Positions 1 through 9,516 of a stretch of 64,000 nucleotides of DNA are shown here, one piece after another; position 1 is the first letter of the stretch, and every line of letters starts with the position of its first letter. Under the pieces are notes generated by a model that worked only from the letters and a program-made list of their open reading frames with translations, was not told the origin of the DNA and did not search any database. The stretch is from the NCBI RefSeq assembly GCF_004854025.1, contig NZ_STGM01000005.1, positions 186,001 through 250,000 on the forward strand, written 5' to 3'. The position numbers and the translations under genes are program-made. The stretch comes from Microbacterium hydrothermale (GTDB lineage: Bacteria; Actinomycetota; Actinomycetes; Actinomycetales; Microbacteriaceae).

Positions 1-870
1 GTCGGCCACGAGATCGTCGGCACGGTCGCCGAGGTCGGCTCCGAGGTGACCAGCCACAAGGTCGGCGACCGCGTCGGCGTCGGCTGCATGGTCAACTCGT
101 GCCGCGAGTGCGAGAACTGCCTCGCGGGCGAGGAGCAGTACTGCGAGAAGGGCAACATCGGCACGTACGGCGCGAAGGACGTCGACGGCACGATCACCCA
201 GGGCGGCTACAGCGAGAAGATCGTCGTCGACGAGCACTTCGTGCTGCGCGTTCCCGAGTCGATCCCCTACGAGAAGGCCGCTCCGCTGCTGTGCGCGGGC
301 ATCACGACCTACTCGCCGCTGAACCACTGGAACGCCGGCCCCGGCAAGAAGGTCGCCGTCGTCGGCCTCGGCGGGCTCGGCCACATGGCCGTCAAGATCG
401 CCCACGCCATGGGCGCCGAGGTCACCGTGCTCTCGCAGACGCTGAGCAAGAAGGACGACGGCCTGAAGATGGGCGCCGACCACTACTACGCGACGAAGGA
501 CGACGAGACCTTCGAGAAGCTCAAGAAGCACTTCGATCTCATCATCAACACCGTCAGCGCCCCGCTCGACCTCAAGCAGTACCTGGGCCTGCTGGCGCTG
601 AACGGCACGATGGTCAACGTCGGCGCCCCGCCGGAGCCGCTGCCGATCCAGGTCTTCACGCTGTTCACCAACCGTCGTTCCTTCGCGGGTTCGTCGATCG
701 GCGGCATCCGTGAGACCCAGGAGATGCTCGACTTCTGCGCCGAGAAGGGCATCGCGCCCGAGACCGAGCTGATCTCGGCCGATCAGATCAACGAGGCCTA
801 CGAGCGCGTGCTGAAGAGCGACGTGCGCTACCGCTTCGTCATCGACGCGAAGACCTTCGCCCCCGCCTGA
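1..870 (+). CDS. Zinc-dependent NAD(P) alcohol dehydrogenase (YahK/cinnamyl-alcohol type), 3' part
   Basis: This is a medium-chain zinc alcohol dehydrogenase that would interconvert primary alcohols and aldehydes. The frame is open from base 1, so the start and the first catalytic-zinc cysteine lie outside the window; 289 residues are visible. They open with the GHE zinc motif, followed by four structural-zinc cysteines (visible residues 34, 37, 40, 48). The nucleotide-binding glycines GLGGLGH are at 122-128, then a Rossmann fold. Overall similarity is to the YahK/AdhC branch, which usually prefers NADP; the cofactor preference is inferred from family. The gene ends at TGA 868-870 and is followed by a strong hairpin, so it is probably the last gene of its unit. 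Confidence 0.93.
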   Translation, partial: VGHEIVGTVAEVGSEVTSHKVGDRVGVGCMVNSCRECENCLAGEEQYCEKGNIGTYGAKDVDGTITQGGYSEKIVVDEHFVLRVPESIPYEKAAPLLCAGITTYSPLNHWNAGPGKKVAVVGLGGLGHMAVKIAHAMGAEVTVLSQTLSKKDDGLKMGADHYYATKDDETFEKLKKHFDLIINTVSAPLDLKQYLGLLALNGTMVNVGAPPEPLPIQVFTLFTNRRSFAGSSIGGIRETQEMLDFCAEKGIAPETELISADQINEAYERVLKSDVRYRFVIDAKTFAPA

Positions 871-894
871 TCCGGTTTCCGTCCCCGGATGCCA

Positions 895-926
895 CGGCCC
901 CGACGTTCTCCGGAGCGCCGGGGCCG
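895..926 (+). terminator. Hairpin terminator after the alcohol dehydrogenase gene
   Basis: Arms CGGCCCCG (895-902) and CGGGGCCG (919-926) are exact complements. The 16-nt loop holds a second small palindrome, CTCCGGAG. There is no U-tract, which is common for high-GC actinobacterial terminators. Confidence 0.55.
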
Positions 927-1009
927 CGGCGTTCCCTCCGCCACCGCGGGGCCGCGGCGTTCCCTCCGCCACCCCGGTGTCGCGGCGTTCCCCCCGCCAC
1001 CCCGGTGTC
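926..1009. repeat. 28-bp tandem repeat, three copies
   Basis: A 28-bp unit starting GCGGCGTTCC is repeated three times head to tail from about 926 to 1009. The first unit ends in CGCGGGGCC and the next two in CCCCGGTGTC; the third differs from the second at one base. The array lies between the dehydrogenase terminator and the first 65-bp palindromic element. There is no plausible coding role. Confidence 0.6.
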
Positions 1010-1074
1010 GATAAACGCCCTCCCTGCTGAGACACGCGGCGTCACCGCGTGTCTCGCACGGATCGGCGTTTATC
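1010..1074. repeat. 65-bp palindromic element, copy A
   Basis: Ends are exact inverted repeats, GATAAACGCC (1010-1019) and GGCGTTTATC (1065-1074). An inner 11-bp perfect inverted repeat (GAGACACGCGG at 1029-1039, CCGCGTGTCTC at 1045-1055) surrounds a 5-nt loop. Copies of the same length lie at 1161-1225 and 33704-33768. All three are intergenic. A REP/MITE-like mobile palindrome or a protein-binding site are both possible. Confidence 0.8.
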
Positions 1075-1160
1075 GGCGCGGGCGGGCGGAGCGGTCGAGC
1101 GGGACCTCGCGGCGGTCCCGCCGCTGTCCTGCCCCGGAGGAACGCCGCTGGCCCGTCGCC

Positions 1161-1225
1161 GATAAACGCTCCTGGTGCTTAAACTCGCGGCGTCGCCGCG
1201 TTTCTCACACGGATCGGCGTTTATC
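1161..1225. repeat. 65-bp palindromic element, copy B
   Basis: The left end is GATAAACGCT (one mismatch) and the right end is GGCGTTTATC. The centre is CTCGCGGCGTCGCCGCG, keeping the inner GC-rich hairpin but with changed outer arm bases. It lies 86 bp after copy A in the same orientation and has exactly the same length. The rest of the 871-1345 intergenic stretch holds nothing else that I recognise apart from the hairpins listed. Confidence 0.8.
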
Positions 1226-1302
1226 GGCGACTGCCGGCCGCCGCGTGCCCGCGCGCGCCGCCCCCGCGCGCGCCGTGCCCGCCGCCCCCCCGGCACACGC
1301 GA

Positions 1303-1334
1303 AAGCGGCGCCGCCCCGCAGGACGACGCCGCTT
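1303..1334 (-). terminator. Hairpin terminator of pgm
   Basis: Arms AAGCGGCG (1303-1310) and CGCCGCTT (1327-1334) are exact complements. On the minus strand the hairpin follows the phosphoglucomutase stop codon within about a dozen bases and is followed by a short T-rich stretch. Confidence 0.55.
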
Positions 1335-1345
1335 CGGCGACGGTG

Positions 1346-2992
1346 TTACGCCTGGCCGAGGGCCGCGGACACGACGGCCCGCGCCTCTTCCTGCACCGCG
1401 CGCAGGTGCTCTTCGCCGCGCAGCGACTCGGCGTACAGCTTGTAGACGTCTTCGGTGCCCGAGGGGCGCGCGGCGAACCACGCCGATTCGGTCTGCACCT
1501 TGAGGCCGCCGATCGCCGCACCATTGCCGGGCGCGTGCGACAGCTTCGCGGTGATGGGCTCTCCGGCCAGCTCGGTGGCCGACACGGCATCCGGAGACAG
1601 CTTCGACAGCGCCGCCTTCTGCGCGGGCGTCGCCGCCGCGTCGACGCGCTGGTAGGCGGATGCACCGAACTCGGCCTCGAGCTCGGCGTACCGCTGCGAG
1701 GGCGTCTTGCCGGTGACGGCGAGGATCTCGGCGGCGAGCAGGCAGAGCAGGATGCCGTCCTTGTCGGTCGTCCAGACCGTGCCGTCCTTGCGCAGGAACG
1801 ACGCTCCGGCCGACTCTTCCCCGCCGAACGCGACGGAACCGTCGAGCAGGCCCGGGACGAACCACTTGAAGCCCACGGGCACCTCGAGCAGCGTCTTGCC
1901 CAGCGAGGCCGCGACCCGGTCGATGATCATCGACGACACGAGCGTCTTGCCCACGGCGGCGTCGGCCGGCCAGCCCGGTCGGTGCGAGAACAGGTAGTCG
2001 ATCGCGACGGCGAGGTAGTGGTTGGGGTTCATCAGCCCCGCGTCGGGGGTGACGATGCCGTGGCGATCGGCGTCCGCGTCGTTCCCGGTGAGGATGTCGT
2101 ACTCGGCGCGCGCGGCGACGAGCGAGGCCATCGCCGAGGGCGACGACGGATCCATGCGGATCTTCTCGTCCCAGTCGAGCGTCATGAACTTCCACGTCGG
2201 GTCGACCTCGGGGTTCACCACGGTCAGGTCGAGGCCGTACACCTCGGCGATGAGCGCCCAGTACTCCACCGACGCTCCGCCCAGGGGGTCGGCGCCGATG
2301 CGGACGCCCGCGTTCTTGATCGCGTCGACGTCGATGATGGATGCCAGGTCGCGCACGTACGCGTCGCGGAAGTCGTACTGTCCGAGGCCGTCGAGGTCGA
2401 TGTCGGCGTGGCGGGTGCGCTGCACGCCCTCGAGGCCGGCCGCGATGAGGTCGTTCGCGCGGTCGGCGATCCAACCCGTGGCGTCGGTGTCGGCGGGGCC
2501 GCCGTGAGGCGGGTTGTACTTGAAGCCGCCGTCGCGCGGGGGGTTGTGCGAGGGCGTCACGACGATGCCGTCGGCACGGCCCGGGTCGTCCGCCGCGCGG
2601 TCGCGGTTGTAGGTGAGGATCGCGTGGCTCAGAGCGGGCGTGGGCACCCACGCGTCGCGGGAGTCGACGCGCACGTCGACGCCGTTCGCGACGAGCACCT
2701 CGATGGCGCTGCGCTCGGCCGGGAGCGACAGGCCGTGGGTGTCGCGGCCGAGGAAGAGCGGGCCCGTGATGCCCTGCGCCGCCCGATAGTCCACGATGGC
2801 CTGCGTGGTCGCGAGGATGTGGTCCTCGTTGAAGCTCGTGCTCAGCGACGAGCCGCGGTGGCCGCTCGTGCCGAAGGCGACGCGCTGCTCGGGCACCGCG
2901 GCATCCGGCTTGCGGTCGTAATACGCGGCGATCAGGTCGTCGATGTCGATGAGATCGGATGCCTCGGCGGGCTGTCCTGCGCGACTGCTCAT
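1346..2992 (-). CDS. pgm: Phosphoglucomutase (alpha-D-glucose-1,6-bisphosphate-dependent)
   Basis: Interconverts glucose 1-phosphate and glucose 6-phosphate in the cytoplasm, linking glycolysis to glycogen, trehalose and cell-wall sugar nucleotides. The 548-residue length is typical of bacterial Pgm. Recognisable motifs are TSGHRG near residue 42, the phosphoserine loop TPSHNPP at 146-152 (Ser148 carries the phosphate), the Mg-binding loop with DADADRHG around 305-312, the sugar-binding GGEESAG at 390-396 and a C-terminal SGTED phosphate-binding loop. The ATG start leaves a short acidic N-terminal segment before the first domain. The gene stands alone, facing two palindromic elements downstream. 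No truncation is seen. Confidence 0.96.
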   Translation of the reverse strand: MSSRAGQPAEASDLIDIDDLIAAYYDRKPDAAVPEQRVAFGTSGHRGSSLSTSFNEDHILATTQAIVDYRAAQGITGPLFLGRDTHGLSLPAERSAIEVLVANGVDVRVDSRDAWVPTPALSHAILTYNRDRAADDPGRADGIVVTPSHNPPRDGGFKYNPPHGGPADTDATGWIADRANDLIAAGLEGVQRTRHADIDLDGLGQYDFRDAYVRDLASIIDVDAIKNAGVRIGADPLGGASVEYWALIAEVYGLDLTVVNPEVDPTWKFMTLDWDEKIRMDPSSPSAMASLVAARAEYDILTGNDADADRHGIVTPDAGLMNPNHYLAVAIDYLFSHRPGWPADAAVGKTLVSSMIIDRVAASLGKTLLEVPVGFKWFVPGLLDGSVAFGGEESAGASFLRKDGTVWTTDKDGILLCLLAAEILAVTGKTPSQRYAELEAEFGASAYQRVDAAATPAQKAALSKLSPDAVSATELAGEPITAKLSHAPGNGAAIGGLKVQTESAWFAARPSGTEDVYKLYAESLRGEEHLRAVQEEARAVVSAALGQA

Positions 2993-3109
2993 GCGCCCAG
3001 TCTGCCCGCTGTCTCCGACATGCGCACACGCCGTGACGCATTCTGGGCGAATCCGTCGTCGCGCCCGGCTTCGCGGGACGCGTGTGCAGGTCCTCGATCG
3101 TGAGAGCGT

Positions 3110-4027
3110 TCAGCGCACGTGGTCGCGTCCCGCGGCGATCAGAGCCTCGAGAGCGACCCGCAGCGCGGGCGAATCGGCCTGCGAGCGACGGTGCACGGCC
3201 ACGACGTCGCGAGTGGAGGCCGGTGCCGCGGTGGGGATCGCCACCAGGTCGTCGCCGAGGGCCGCGCGGCCGAGCCGCGGCACCAGTGCCACGACGGCCC
3301 CGGTGCGCGCGAGCTCGAGGTGGTTCTCGAATTCCATCGATTCGAAGACCACACGGGGTGCATTGCGGATGCCGTCGAACAGCCGTCGGAGCCACTGCCG
3401 GCAGATGGTGGTCTCGAAGGTCGCGACCCAGGCCTCGTCGGCGAGGTCGACGGGGTGCACGACCTCGCGGGTGGCGAGGCGGTGGCTCCGGTGCACGATG
3501 ACGTCGGCGACGTCGGTGAAAAGGGGTGTGACGACGAGGTTGTCGGGGATCGCGAGGGCCACTCCGCCCCACTGGTGCGCGATCCCGAGGTCGCGCTGGC
3601 CGGAGGCCACGAGCGCGACGGTCTCCCACGGCTCGCTCTCGCGCACGAGCAGTCGCAGGTCGGGATGCGCGGCGGCGAGGTCGACCAGCAGGGGCGCGAG
3701 CATGCCCCGCACCACCGTCGAGAAGGCGGCGACGCGCAGGTCGCCGGCGACCGCGCCGTGGGGCGAGCCGTCGGCCTGCAGGTCGGCGCGCAGCTTCTCG
3801 AGCTCGGCGAGGATCGGCGTCGACCCCACGACGAGGTGCGTCCCGGCGTCGGTGAGCGCGACACCACGGCCGACACGCTCGAGGAGCGTCACGCCGGTCT
3901 CGCGTTCGAGGCGCTTGATCTGCTGAGACACCGCGGAGGGCGTGAAGCCCAGGGCCGCGGCGGCCGCCGACACGCTGCCCTCGCGGGCGACCGTGCGCAG
4001 CGAGCGGACGGCGTCGAGATCAATCAT
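3110..4027 (-). CDS. LysR-family transcriptional regulator
   Basis: A 305-residue LysR-type regulator. The N-terminal winged helix-turn-helix spans roughly residues 5-60, with a recognition helix around PSAVSQQIKRLE, and is followed by the periplasmic-binding-like effector domain. Such proteins usually sense a small metabolite and control a divergent gene. Here the divergent neighbour, 72 bp away, is an EamA-family exporter, so control of that exporter is the simplest inference. The effector cannot be read from sequence. Confidence 0.93.
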   Translation of the reverse strand: MIDLDAVRSLRTVAREGSVSAAAAALGFTPSAVSQQIKRLERETGVTLLERVGRGVALTDAGTHLVVGSTPILAELEKLRADLQADGSPHGAVAGDLRVAAFSTVVRGMLAPLLVDLAAAHPDLRLLVRESEPWETVALVASGQRDLGIAHQWGGVALAIPDNLVVTPLFTDVADVIVHRSHRLATREVVHPVDLADEAWVATFETTICRQWLRRLFDGIRNAPRVVFESMEFENHLELARTGAVVALVPRLGRAALGDDLVAIPTAAPASTRDVVAVHRRSQADSPALRVALEALIAAGRDHVR

Positions 4028-4099
4028 GCAGCGACGCTACCGCGTTCCGTGAAGAAACATTCGCTGGTGCTACACGACGGATGCCGCTGAGCTGAGACC

Positions 4100-5017
4100 G
4101 TGAGCAGACGCGACATGATGCTGGCCGCCGGGGTGGCCGCCGCCTGGGGGTTGAACTTCCTCGTCATCGAGTGGGGGATGGCCGGCATCCCGCCGCTGCT
4201 GTTCGTCGCGATCCGCTTCGCCGTCGTCGCGGCGTTCGTCGTGATCGTGCCCCGGCCCGTGGCGTCCTGGCGCACCGTCGTGGGAGTGGGGCTCTTCATG
4301 AGCCTGGGGCAGTTCGGTCTGCTCTACTCCGCGCTGGCGCTGGGGCTGCAACCCGGGCTGGCGGCTCTGCTGCTGCAGGCGCAGGCGGTGTTCACGGTGG
4401 TCATCGCCGCGGGCGTGCTGCGCGAGCGCCCCACCCTCGGACAGGGCGTCGGCGTCGCGATCGGAGTGGCCGGTCTCGCGGTGGTCGCCGCCGGTCGCGG
4501 GGGGAACGCCCCCGCGCTGGCGGTGGTGCTCGCGCTCGCCGCGGCGCTGTCGTGGGCGGTGGGCAACGTCGTGTCCCGGCGAGCCGGCGTCGTCGCGGGT
4601 CCGGGGCCGCTGGGTGCGCTCTCGCTCACGGTCTGGTCGGCGCTCGTCGTTCCCGTCCCGGCGCTCGCCCTCGCGTTCACCATCGATGGTCCCGCCGCGA
4701 TCGGCGCGGGGCTCGCCGCCTTCGGCTGGTCGGCCGTGCTGTCGACGGTGTACACGGCGGGACTGTGCACCCTCGCGGGGTATGCGATCTTCAACGGCCT
4801 GCTCGCCCGCAACCCCTCGGCGGCGGTGGTCCCGTGGGTGCTGCTGGCGCCCGTGGTGGCGATGATCGCCGCGGCTCTCATGCTCGGCCAGATCCCGGCT
4901 CCGGCCGAGGTTCTGGGTGGACTCCTGCTGGTGGGCGGCGTGCTCGTGACGACCATGGCGCCGCGCGCACGGCGTCGTCCCGCGATCGCGGAGGCCGAAG
5001 CGCGCACCCCGGTCTAG
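4100..5017 (+). CDS. EamA/DMT-superfamily transporter
   Basis: A 305-residue polytopic inner-membrane protein with about ten hydrophobic helices arranged as two EamA repeats, the usual drug/metabolite transporter architecture. Homologues typically export amino acids or other metabolites. The GTG start at 4100 is chosen because it lies directly before the first hydrophobic helix and gives family-typical length. It is divergent from a LysR regulator and is followed after 10 bp by pheA; the pheA neighbourhood hints at, but does not prove, an aromatic amino acid substrate. Confidence 0.88.
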   Translation: MSRRDMMLAAGVAAAWGLNFLVIEWGMAGIPPLLFVAIRFAVVAAFVVIVPRPVASWRTVVGVGLFMSLGQFGLLYSALALGLQPGLAALLLQAQAVFTVVIAAGVLRERPTLGQGVGVAIGVAGLAVVAAGRGGNAPALAVVLALAAALSWAVGNVVSRRAGVVAGPGPLGALSLTVWSALVVPVPALALAFTIDGPAAIGAGLAAFGWSAVLSTVYTAGLCTLAGYAIFNGLLARNPSAAVVPWVLLAPVVAMIAAALMLGQIPAPAEVLGGLLLVGGVLVTTMAPRARRRPAIAEAEARTPV

Positions 5018-5027
5018 GCTGGTCGCC

Positions 5028-5990
5028 GTGCTGCCCGACACAGAGACCGTGCCCGCCCGACGTACCTACAGCTACCTGGGCCCGGCAGGGACGTTCACCG
5101 AGGCGGCTCTCGCGCAGGTCCCCGAGGCGCGCGATCAGATCTGGCGCCCGGTGCGCAATGTCGGCGAAGCGCTGGCCGACGTCGTCGAGGGACGATCGGA
5201 TGCCGCGATGATCGCGATCGAGAACTCGGTCGACGGCGGGGTCTCGACGGCGCAGGATGCCCTGGCGACCGTGCCGGGACTGCGCATCGTGGGCGAGTAC
5301 CTCGTCCCCGTGAATTTCGTGCTCGTCGGGCGGCCGGGGGCCACCCTGGCCGACGTCTCGCTCGTCGCCGCGCATCCGGTCGCCTACGGGCAGTGCCTGG
5401 GCTGGCTGAGCAAGAACCTGCCCGCTCACGCCCACCTGCCGGCCGAGAGCAATGTCGCGAGTGCGCTCGGCGTACTGGACGGCACGAGTGCCGCCGACGC
5501 TGCGGTCGCCGCCCCCGGGATCGTCGCGCACCACGACCTGAGCGTGCTGGCCGAGAACATCGGCGACAACCCCAACGCCGTGACGCGCTTCGTCCTGGTC
5601 AGCCGCACGGTCGCGCCGGCGCCTCCGACGGGAGCCGACAAGACCTCGCTCATCGTCGAGCTGCCCGAGGACCACCCGGGTGCGCTGCTGGAGCTGCTCG
5701 AGCAGTTCGCCACCCGGGGCATCAACCTGAGCCTGTTGGCATCCCGTCCCATCGGAGACGCCCTCGGGCGCTATCGCTTCGTGATCGACGCCGACGGGCA
5801 CGTGCACGACGAGCGCATGGCTGACGCGCTGCTGGGTCTGCGGCGCTTCAGCCCGAAGGTCATCTTCCTCGGATCGTACGCGCGCGCCGACCGCGCGATC
5901 GTGCGATACCCGCAGCGCTACAGCGACGACGTGTTCGTCGAGGCCCGCGATTGGCTGCGGGGTCTGCTGAGCGGCGAGCCCGAGGCCTGA
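5028..5990 (+). CDS. pheA: Prephenate dehydratase with ACT domain
   Basis: Converts prephenate to phenylpyruvate, the committed step of phenylalanine synthesis. The 320-residue protein opens with the family signature around YLGPAGTFTEAAL, continues with AIENSVDGG and the active-site TRF motif (NPNAVTRF, about residue 185), then an ACT domain from about residue 203. The ACT domain carries the regulatory SRP motif, the usual phenylalanine-feedback element. There is no chorismate mutase domain, so this is the monofunctional type common in actinobacteria. GTG start 10 bp after the transporter, probably cotranscribed. Confidence 0.95.
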   Translation: MLPDTETVPARRTYSYLGPAGTFTEAALAQVPEARDQIWRPVRNVGEALADVVEGRSDAAMIAIENSVDGGVSTAQDALATVPGLRIVGEYLVPVNFVLVGRPGATLADVSLVAAHPVAYGQCLGWLSKNLPAHAHLPAESNVASALGVLDGTSAADAAVAAPGIVAHHDLSVLAENIGDNPNAVTRFVLVSRTVAPAPPTGADKTSLIVELPEDHPGALLELLEQFATRGINLSLLASRPIGDALGRYRFVIDADGHVHDERMADALLGLRRFSPKVIFLGSYARADRAIVRYPQRYSDDVFVEARDWLRGLLSGEPEA

Positions 5991-6042
5991 CCCTCGCACG
6001 ACTCGGCGACCGTGAGCGGGCACCCACCCCCGCCCACCGCTC

Positions 6043-7092
6043 TCAGGCCGCCACGGCCGCCGGCGTCGCGATGAGCTCGAGCGTCTGAATCCGTCCGTCC
6101 GCCCCTTCGCCGTCGTAGGCCCCGGCCACGGGCGACACCATGATCTCGTCGACGCCGTGCTGCGCGGCGAAGGCGGCGAGCCGGCCCTGCACGTCGGCGC
6201 CCGTCCCGACGAACCACTTCTGCCGCGTCGAGGCCATGATCGACTCGGCCATCGCGTCGAACGGGTCGGCCTTCGCCTGCTCGACCGTCTCGAGTGGCAC
6301 GAGCGGCTTGTTGGTGCGCAGGCGCGCCATCATGCGCAGCTGCGGCACCGCGCGTTCCTCCGCCTCGTCGGCGGTGGGGGCGGCGACGACGTTGGCGGTC
6401 ACGAAGGTGCGGGGACCCTCGCCGCTGTCGTTGGGCACGAACTGGTCGCGGTACAGGTGCAGCGCCCGGTCGAGCCCCTCGCCGGCGAAGTGATTCGCGA
6501 ACACGTACGGCAGGCCGAACGACGCCGCGAGCTGTGCGGAGTAGTCGCTCGATCCGAGCAGCCACACCTGCGGCATCCCGGATGCCGCGGGCGTCGCCCG
6601 CACCTGATACTCGCTGCCCGAGGTGAAACGCACGGTCGCGCCCTCGGGGGAGGTGAGCGCGAGGATGTCGGTCACGTGATCGGGGAAGCGCGAGACGTCG
6701 CTCGTGGTCCCCGAGCGGTTCAGCAGCTGCGTGATGACGGGATCGCTGCCGGGCGCCCGTCCGATGCCGAGGTCGATGCGTCCCGGTGCCAGCGCCTCGA
6801 GGGCCGCGAACTGCTCGGCCACGATGAGCGGCGAGTGGTTGGGCAGCATGACGCCGCCCGAGCCCACGCGGATGCGGCTCGTGCGCGCGGCGGCCGCGGC
6901 GATCAGGACCGGGGGAGTGGTGGATGCCACCGAGGGCATGTTGTGGTGCTCGGCGAACCAGTAGCGGCGGTAGCCGAGGCGGTCGGCCCGCTCGACGAGG
7001 TCGAGGGCGGCGCTCACCGCCTGCGCGCTGGTCTGCCCGTGGCGCACGGGCACGAGGTCGAGAACGGAGAGGGAGGGGATCGCGTCGTTCAC
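6043..7092 (-). CDS. LLM-class flavin-dependent oxidoreductase (luciferase-like)
   Basis: A 349-residue single-domain luciferase-like monooxygenase with the TIM-barrel fold. N-terminal signatures are present: LVPVRHGQT, WFAEHHNMP around residues 45-53 and GSGGVMLPNHSP. Next comes LEALAPGRIDLGIGRAPG, typical of the FMN-dependent group-1 (YhbW/MsnO8-like) branch. The substrate is unknown. It converges with pheA and is divergent from a small unknown ORF; nothing nearby suggests a pathway. Confidence 0.9.
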   Translation of the reverse strand: MNDAIPSLSVLDLVPVRHGQTSAQAVSAALDLVERADRLGYRRYWFAEHHNMPSVASTTPPVLIAAAAARTSRIRVGSGGVMLPNHSPLIVAEQFAALEALAPGRIDLGIGRAPGSDPVITQLLNRSGTTSDVSRFPDHVTDILALTSPEGATVRFTSGSEYQVRATPAASGMPQVWLLGSSDYSAQLAASFGLPYVFANHFAGEGLDRALHLYRDQFVPNDSGEGPRTFVTANVVAAPTADEAEERAVPQLRMMARLRTNKPLVPLETVEQAKADPFDAMAESIMASTRQKWFVGTGADVQGRLAAFAAQHGVDEIMVSPVAGAYDGEGADGRIQTLELIATPAAVAA

Positions 7093-7187
7093 CCCCTTGA
7101 CAACGTCCGCGGGGCGCAGAGTATTCCCCTTCCGCGGGGGCGCAACCCCCGTGACGGACGGGCGCAGACGTTCCTAACGTGCGGCGC

Positions 7188-7457
7188 ATGAGCGATGAAG
7201 CGACCGTGGTGCGCACGGTGATGGCCGTCGACGACGCGACGTTCTCGCTCGCGCCGGGACAGGATGTCGATGATCTCGAGAGACGCATCGAGGCCGCCGT
7301 GCACGACGGGGGGCGGTTCGAACGGTTCTCGGTGACGGGCGATAGGGAGGTGCGGGTGCTCTTCACCGCCCACTCCCGCGTGGTGCTCTGGGGCGAGGAG
7401 GTCTCGGACGGTCCCTTCGCCGCCGAGCCGCCCCCGGTCGACTGGGACGTCGGCTGA
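7188..7457 (+). CDS. Small protein of unknown function (89 aa)
   Basis: An acidic, soluble small protein without membrane segments. An in-frame GTG at 7179 is possible, but ATG 7188 (MSDEATVV) looks better. The sequence reads as a mixed alpha/beta fold (FSLAPGQDVDDLERRIEAA, then FSVTGDREVRVLF and RVVLWGEE), resembling small single-domain proteins common in Microbacteriaceae. I do not recognise a function. It lies divergent from the luciferase-like gene and ahead of an Asp23 gene in the same direction. Confidence 0.65.
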   Translation: MSDEATVVRTVMAVDDATFSLAPGQDVDDLERRIEAAVHDGGRFERFSVTGDREVRVLFTAHSRVVLWGEEVSDGPFAAEPPPVDWDVG

Positions 7458-7578
7458 GGGCGCGGCATCTACCTTCAGGTTTCTCCCAGGAAGAAAGTCG
7501 TGACGAATCCCCTCCGCCGTGCGTCTCACCTTTGACATCGCGGGACACACGGTCCCGGAACGACGGAAGGAAGCGAAC

Positions 7579-7998
7579 ATGGCTGAGAACACCACCACCA
7601 CCGCCACCCCCACCACGAAGGACGGCGGCTCGACCGTCATCGTCGACGCCGTCGTCGCCAAGGTCGCCGGCATCGCCGCGGCTGAGGTCCCCGGCGTCCA
7701 CGCCCTCGGTGGCGGCGCCGCGCGCGTGATCGGCAACATCCGCCAGGCCGTCGGCGCGAAGGACCACGCCCAGGGCGTGAGCGTCGAGGTCGGCGAGACC
7801 GAGGTGGCCGCCGACATCGCCATCCAGGTCGACTACCCCGAGCAGCTGCAGCGCGTGGCCTCGAACGTCCGCGCGGCCGTGCACCAGGCCATCACCGAGC
7901 TCGTGGGTATGAAGGTCGCCGAGATCAACGTGACCGTCGTCGACGTGTTCATCCCGGGTGACGACGAGGACGACGCCGACGAGCAGCGCGTCAACTGA
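7579..7998 (+). CDS. Asp23/Gls24-family envelope stress protein
   Basis: A 139-residue Asp23 (DUF322) family protein. Residues about 18-125 hold the domain, with the typical opening (VVAKVAGIAAAEVPGVHALG), the central VAADIAIQVDYPEQL and the end MKVAEINVTVVDVFIP. Family members associate with the membrane and respond to envelope stress. ATG 7579 is preceded by a clear AAGGAAG ribosome-binding site; a longer frame from 7519 lacks one. The N-terminus is Thr-rich and the C-terminus acidic. It is followed by a strong terminator shared with the convergent photolyase gene. Confidence 0.92.
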   Translation: MAENTTTTATPTTKDGGSTVIVDAVVAKVAGIAAAEVPGVHALGGGAARVIGNIRQAVGAKDHAQGVSVEVGETEVAADIAIQVDYPEQLQRVASNVRAAVHQAITELVGMKVAEINVTVVDVFIPGDDEDDADEQRVN

Positions 7999-8008
7999 CA
8001 TCCGTCGA

Positions 8009-8042
8009 CAAGGGGCGTCACCGCGAGGTGGCGCCCCTTTCG
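8009..8042. terminator. Bidirectional terminator between asp23-like gene and phr
   Basis: The hairpin reads AAGGGGCGTCACC, loop GCGA, GGTGGCGCCCCTT, with one T/G pairing difference in 13 bp, followed by TTTC. It sits between convergent genes and can serve both. Confidence 0.8.
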
Positions 8043-8070
8043 CGTACCCGGACACCGGCCCGGGGGCCGT

Positions 8071-9441
8071 TCAGCCCCCGTGCCGCACGTGCGCGTAGGC
8101 GTCGAGCGCGCGCTTCCGCGTCTCGCCGAGGTCGACCATGGGCTCGGGCGGGTTCTCGCCCAGGTACTCCGGAGCCCACTCGCGCACGTACTCGTCGTGC
8201 GCGTCGAACTTCTTGCGCTGCGTCTCCGGGTTGAACACGCGGAAGTACGGGGCGGCATCCGCGCCCGACCCCGCGACCCACTGCCAGTTGAACGGGTTGC
8301 TCGCGGCATCCGCGTCGACGAGGCAGTCCCAGAACCACTGCTCGCCGTGGCGCCAGTCGATGAGCAGGTTCTTGATGAGGAATGACGCCGTGACCATGCG
8401 CACGCGGTTGTGCATGACACCGGTCTTCCACAGCTGCCGCATCCCGGCATCCACCACGGCGACGCCCGTGTCGCCGCGCTGCCACTTCTCGAGGTGGGAG
8501 CGGTTCAGGCGGGGCCAGGGGAAGGCGTCGAAGTTCTTCCGCCAGTTCGCGGTGGCGATGTCGGGGGAGTGGTAGGTCACGTGCCACGCGAACTCCCGCC
8601 ACACGATCTCGGACAGGAAGCCGCTGGCGCTCTGCGCGTGCTGCCCCGAGCCTTTGTGCTCGAGGGTGTCGTGCCACACCTGGTACGGGCTGAGCTCGCC
8701 CCAGCGCAGGCGGGGGGACAGGTTCGAGGTGGCGCCGCCGGCGAACTCGTCGCGGTATTTCGAGTAGTCGCCGAGGTCCTCGTCGAGGAACTCGCGCAGC
8801 CGCGCCTTGGCCGCCGGCTCGCCCGGTTCCCACATCTCGCGCAGGCCCCCGGCCCAGTCGGGCTTCGTGGGGAGCAGCTCCCACGACGCGAGGTCGTCGG
8901 AGTCGACGGATGCCGAGATCCCGGGCACCTTGCGCGCGTCGGGCATCGGCGGACGTGGCGCCGGGAGCTTCTGCACCGCCCGCGAGAACGGGCTGTACAC
9001 GCCGTACGGCTTGTCGCCCTGCGTGCGCACGGTCCACGGTTCGTAGAGGAGGTTCGCCGCGAACGACGCCACCGTCACCCCGTCGTCGCGCAGCTTCTCT
9101 TTGATGCCTGCGTCGATCTCGCGTTCGGCTCCGCCGTAGCGGCGGTTCCAGAACACGGCGCCCGCTCCGACCTCGTCGACCAGTGCCGGGAGCACCTTCG
9201 CTGCCGCCCCGCGGCGCAGCACGAGTGACGCGCCCCGATCCTCGAGCCGTTCGGCGAGGGATGCCAACGACCCGTGCAGCCACCACCGCGCGGCTCCGCC
9301 GATAGCGCGCACCCCCTCGGACTCCTCATCGAGGAGGTAGAGGGCCACAATGGGCTCGTCGCGGTCGAGCGCCGCCCGCAGGGCCGGATTGTCGGTCAGG
9401 CGGAGGTCGTCACGGAACCACACGATCGAGGGCGAAGCCAT
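8071..9441 (-). CDS. phr: Deoxyribodipyrimidine photolyase
   Basis: Light-driven repair of cyclobutane pyrimidine dimers with FAD. The 456-residue protein starts with the antenna-binding alpha/beta domain (WFRDDLRLTDNPAL, residues 8-21) and ends with the FAD-binding helical domain. The latter contains RLRWGELSPYQVWH, the helix with WREFAWH and the class I signature stretch from VVDAGMRQLWKTG through HNRVRMVTASFL. NPFNWQWVAGSG follows. All landmarks of the CPD class I enzyme are present; a cryptochrome-like role cannot be excluded from sequence alone. A single gene, convergent with the Asp23 gene. Confidence 0.95.
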   Translation of the reverse strand: MASPSIVWFRDDLRLTDNPALRAALDRDEPIVALYLLDEESEGVRAIGGAARWWLHGSLASLAERLEDRGASLVLRRGAAAKVLPALVDEVGAGAVFWNRRYGGAEREIDAGIKEKLRDDGVTVASFAANLLYEPWTVRTQGDKPYGVYSPFSRAVQKLPAPRPPMPDARKVPGISASVDSDDLASWELLPTKPDWAGGLREMWEPGEPAAKARLREFLDEDLGDYSKYRDEFAGGATSNLSPRLRWGELSPYQVWHDTLEHKGSGQHAQSASGFLSEIVWREFAWHVTYHSPDIATANWRKNFDAFPWPRLNRSHLEKWQRGDTGVAVVDAGMRQLWKTGVMHNRVRMVTASFLIKNLLIDWRHGEQWFWDCLVDADAASNPFNWQWVAGSGADAAPYFRVFNPETQRKKFDAHDEYVREWAPEYLGENPPEPMVDLGETRKRALDAYAHVRHGG

Positions 9442-9516
9442 CCTCCGACGCTATCCACCGCGGCATCCACCGTTCCGGGCTTGACACCCCCGCGCGCCCG
9501 CCGCTCACCGCGTCGC

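Noticed and set aside
1221..3629. 802-codon minus frame over pgm and the lysR-type gene
   Set aside because: Shadow frame of pgm; Arg-rich product without domains.
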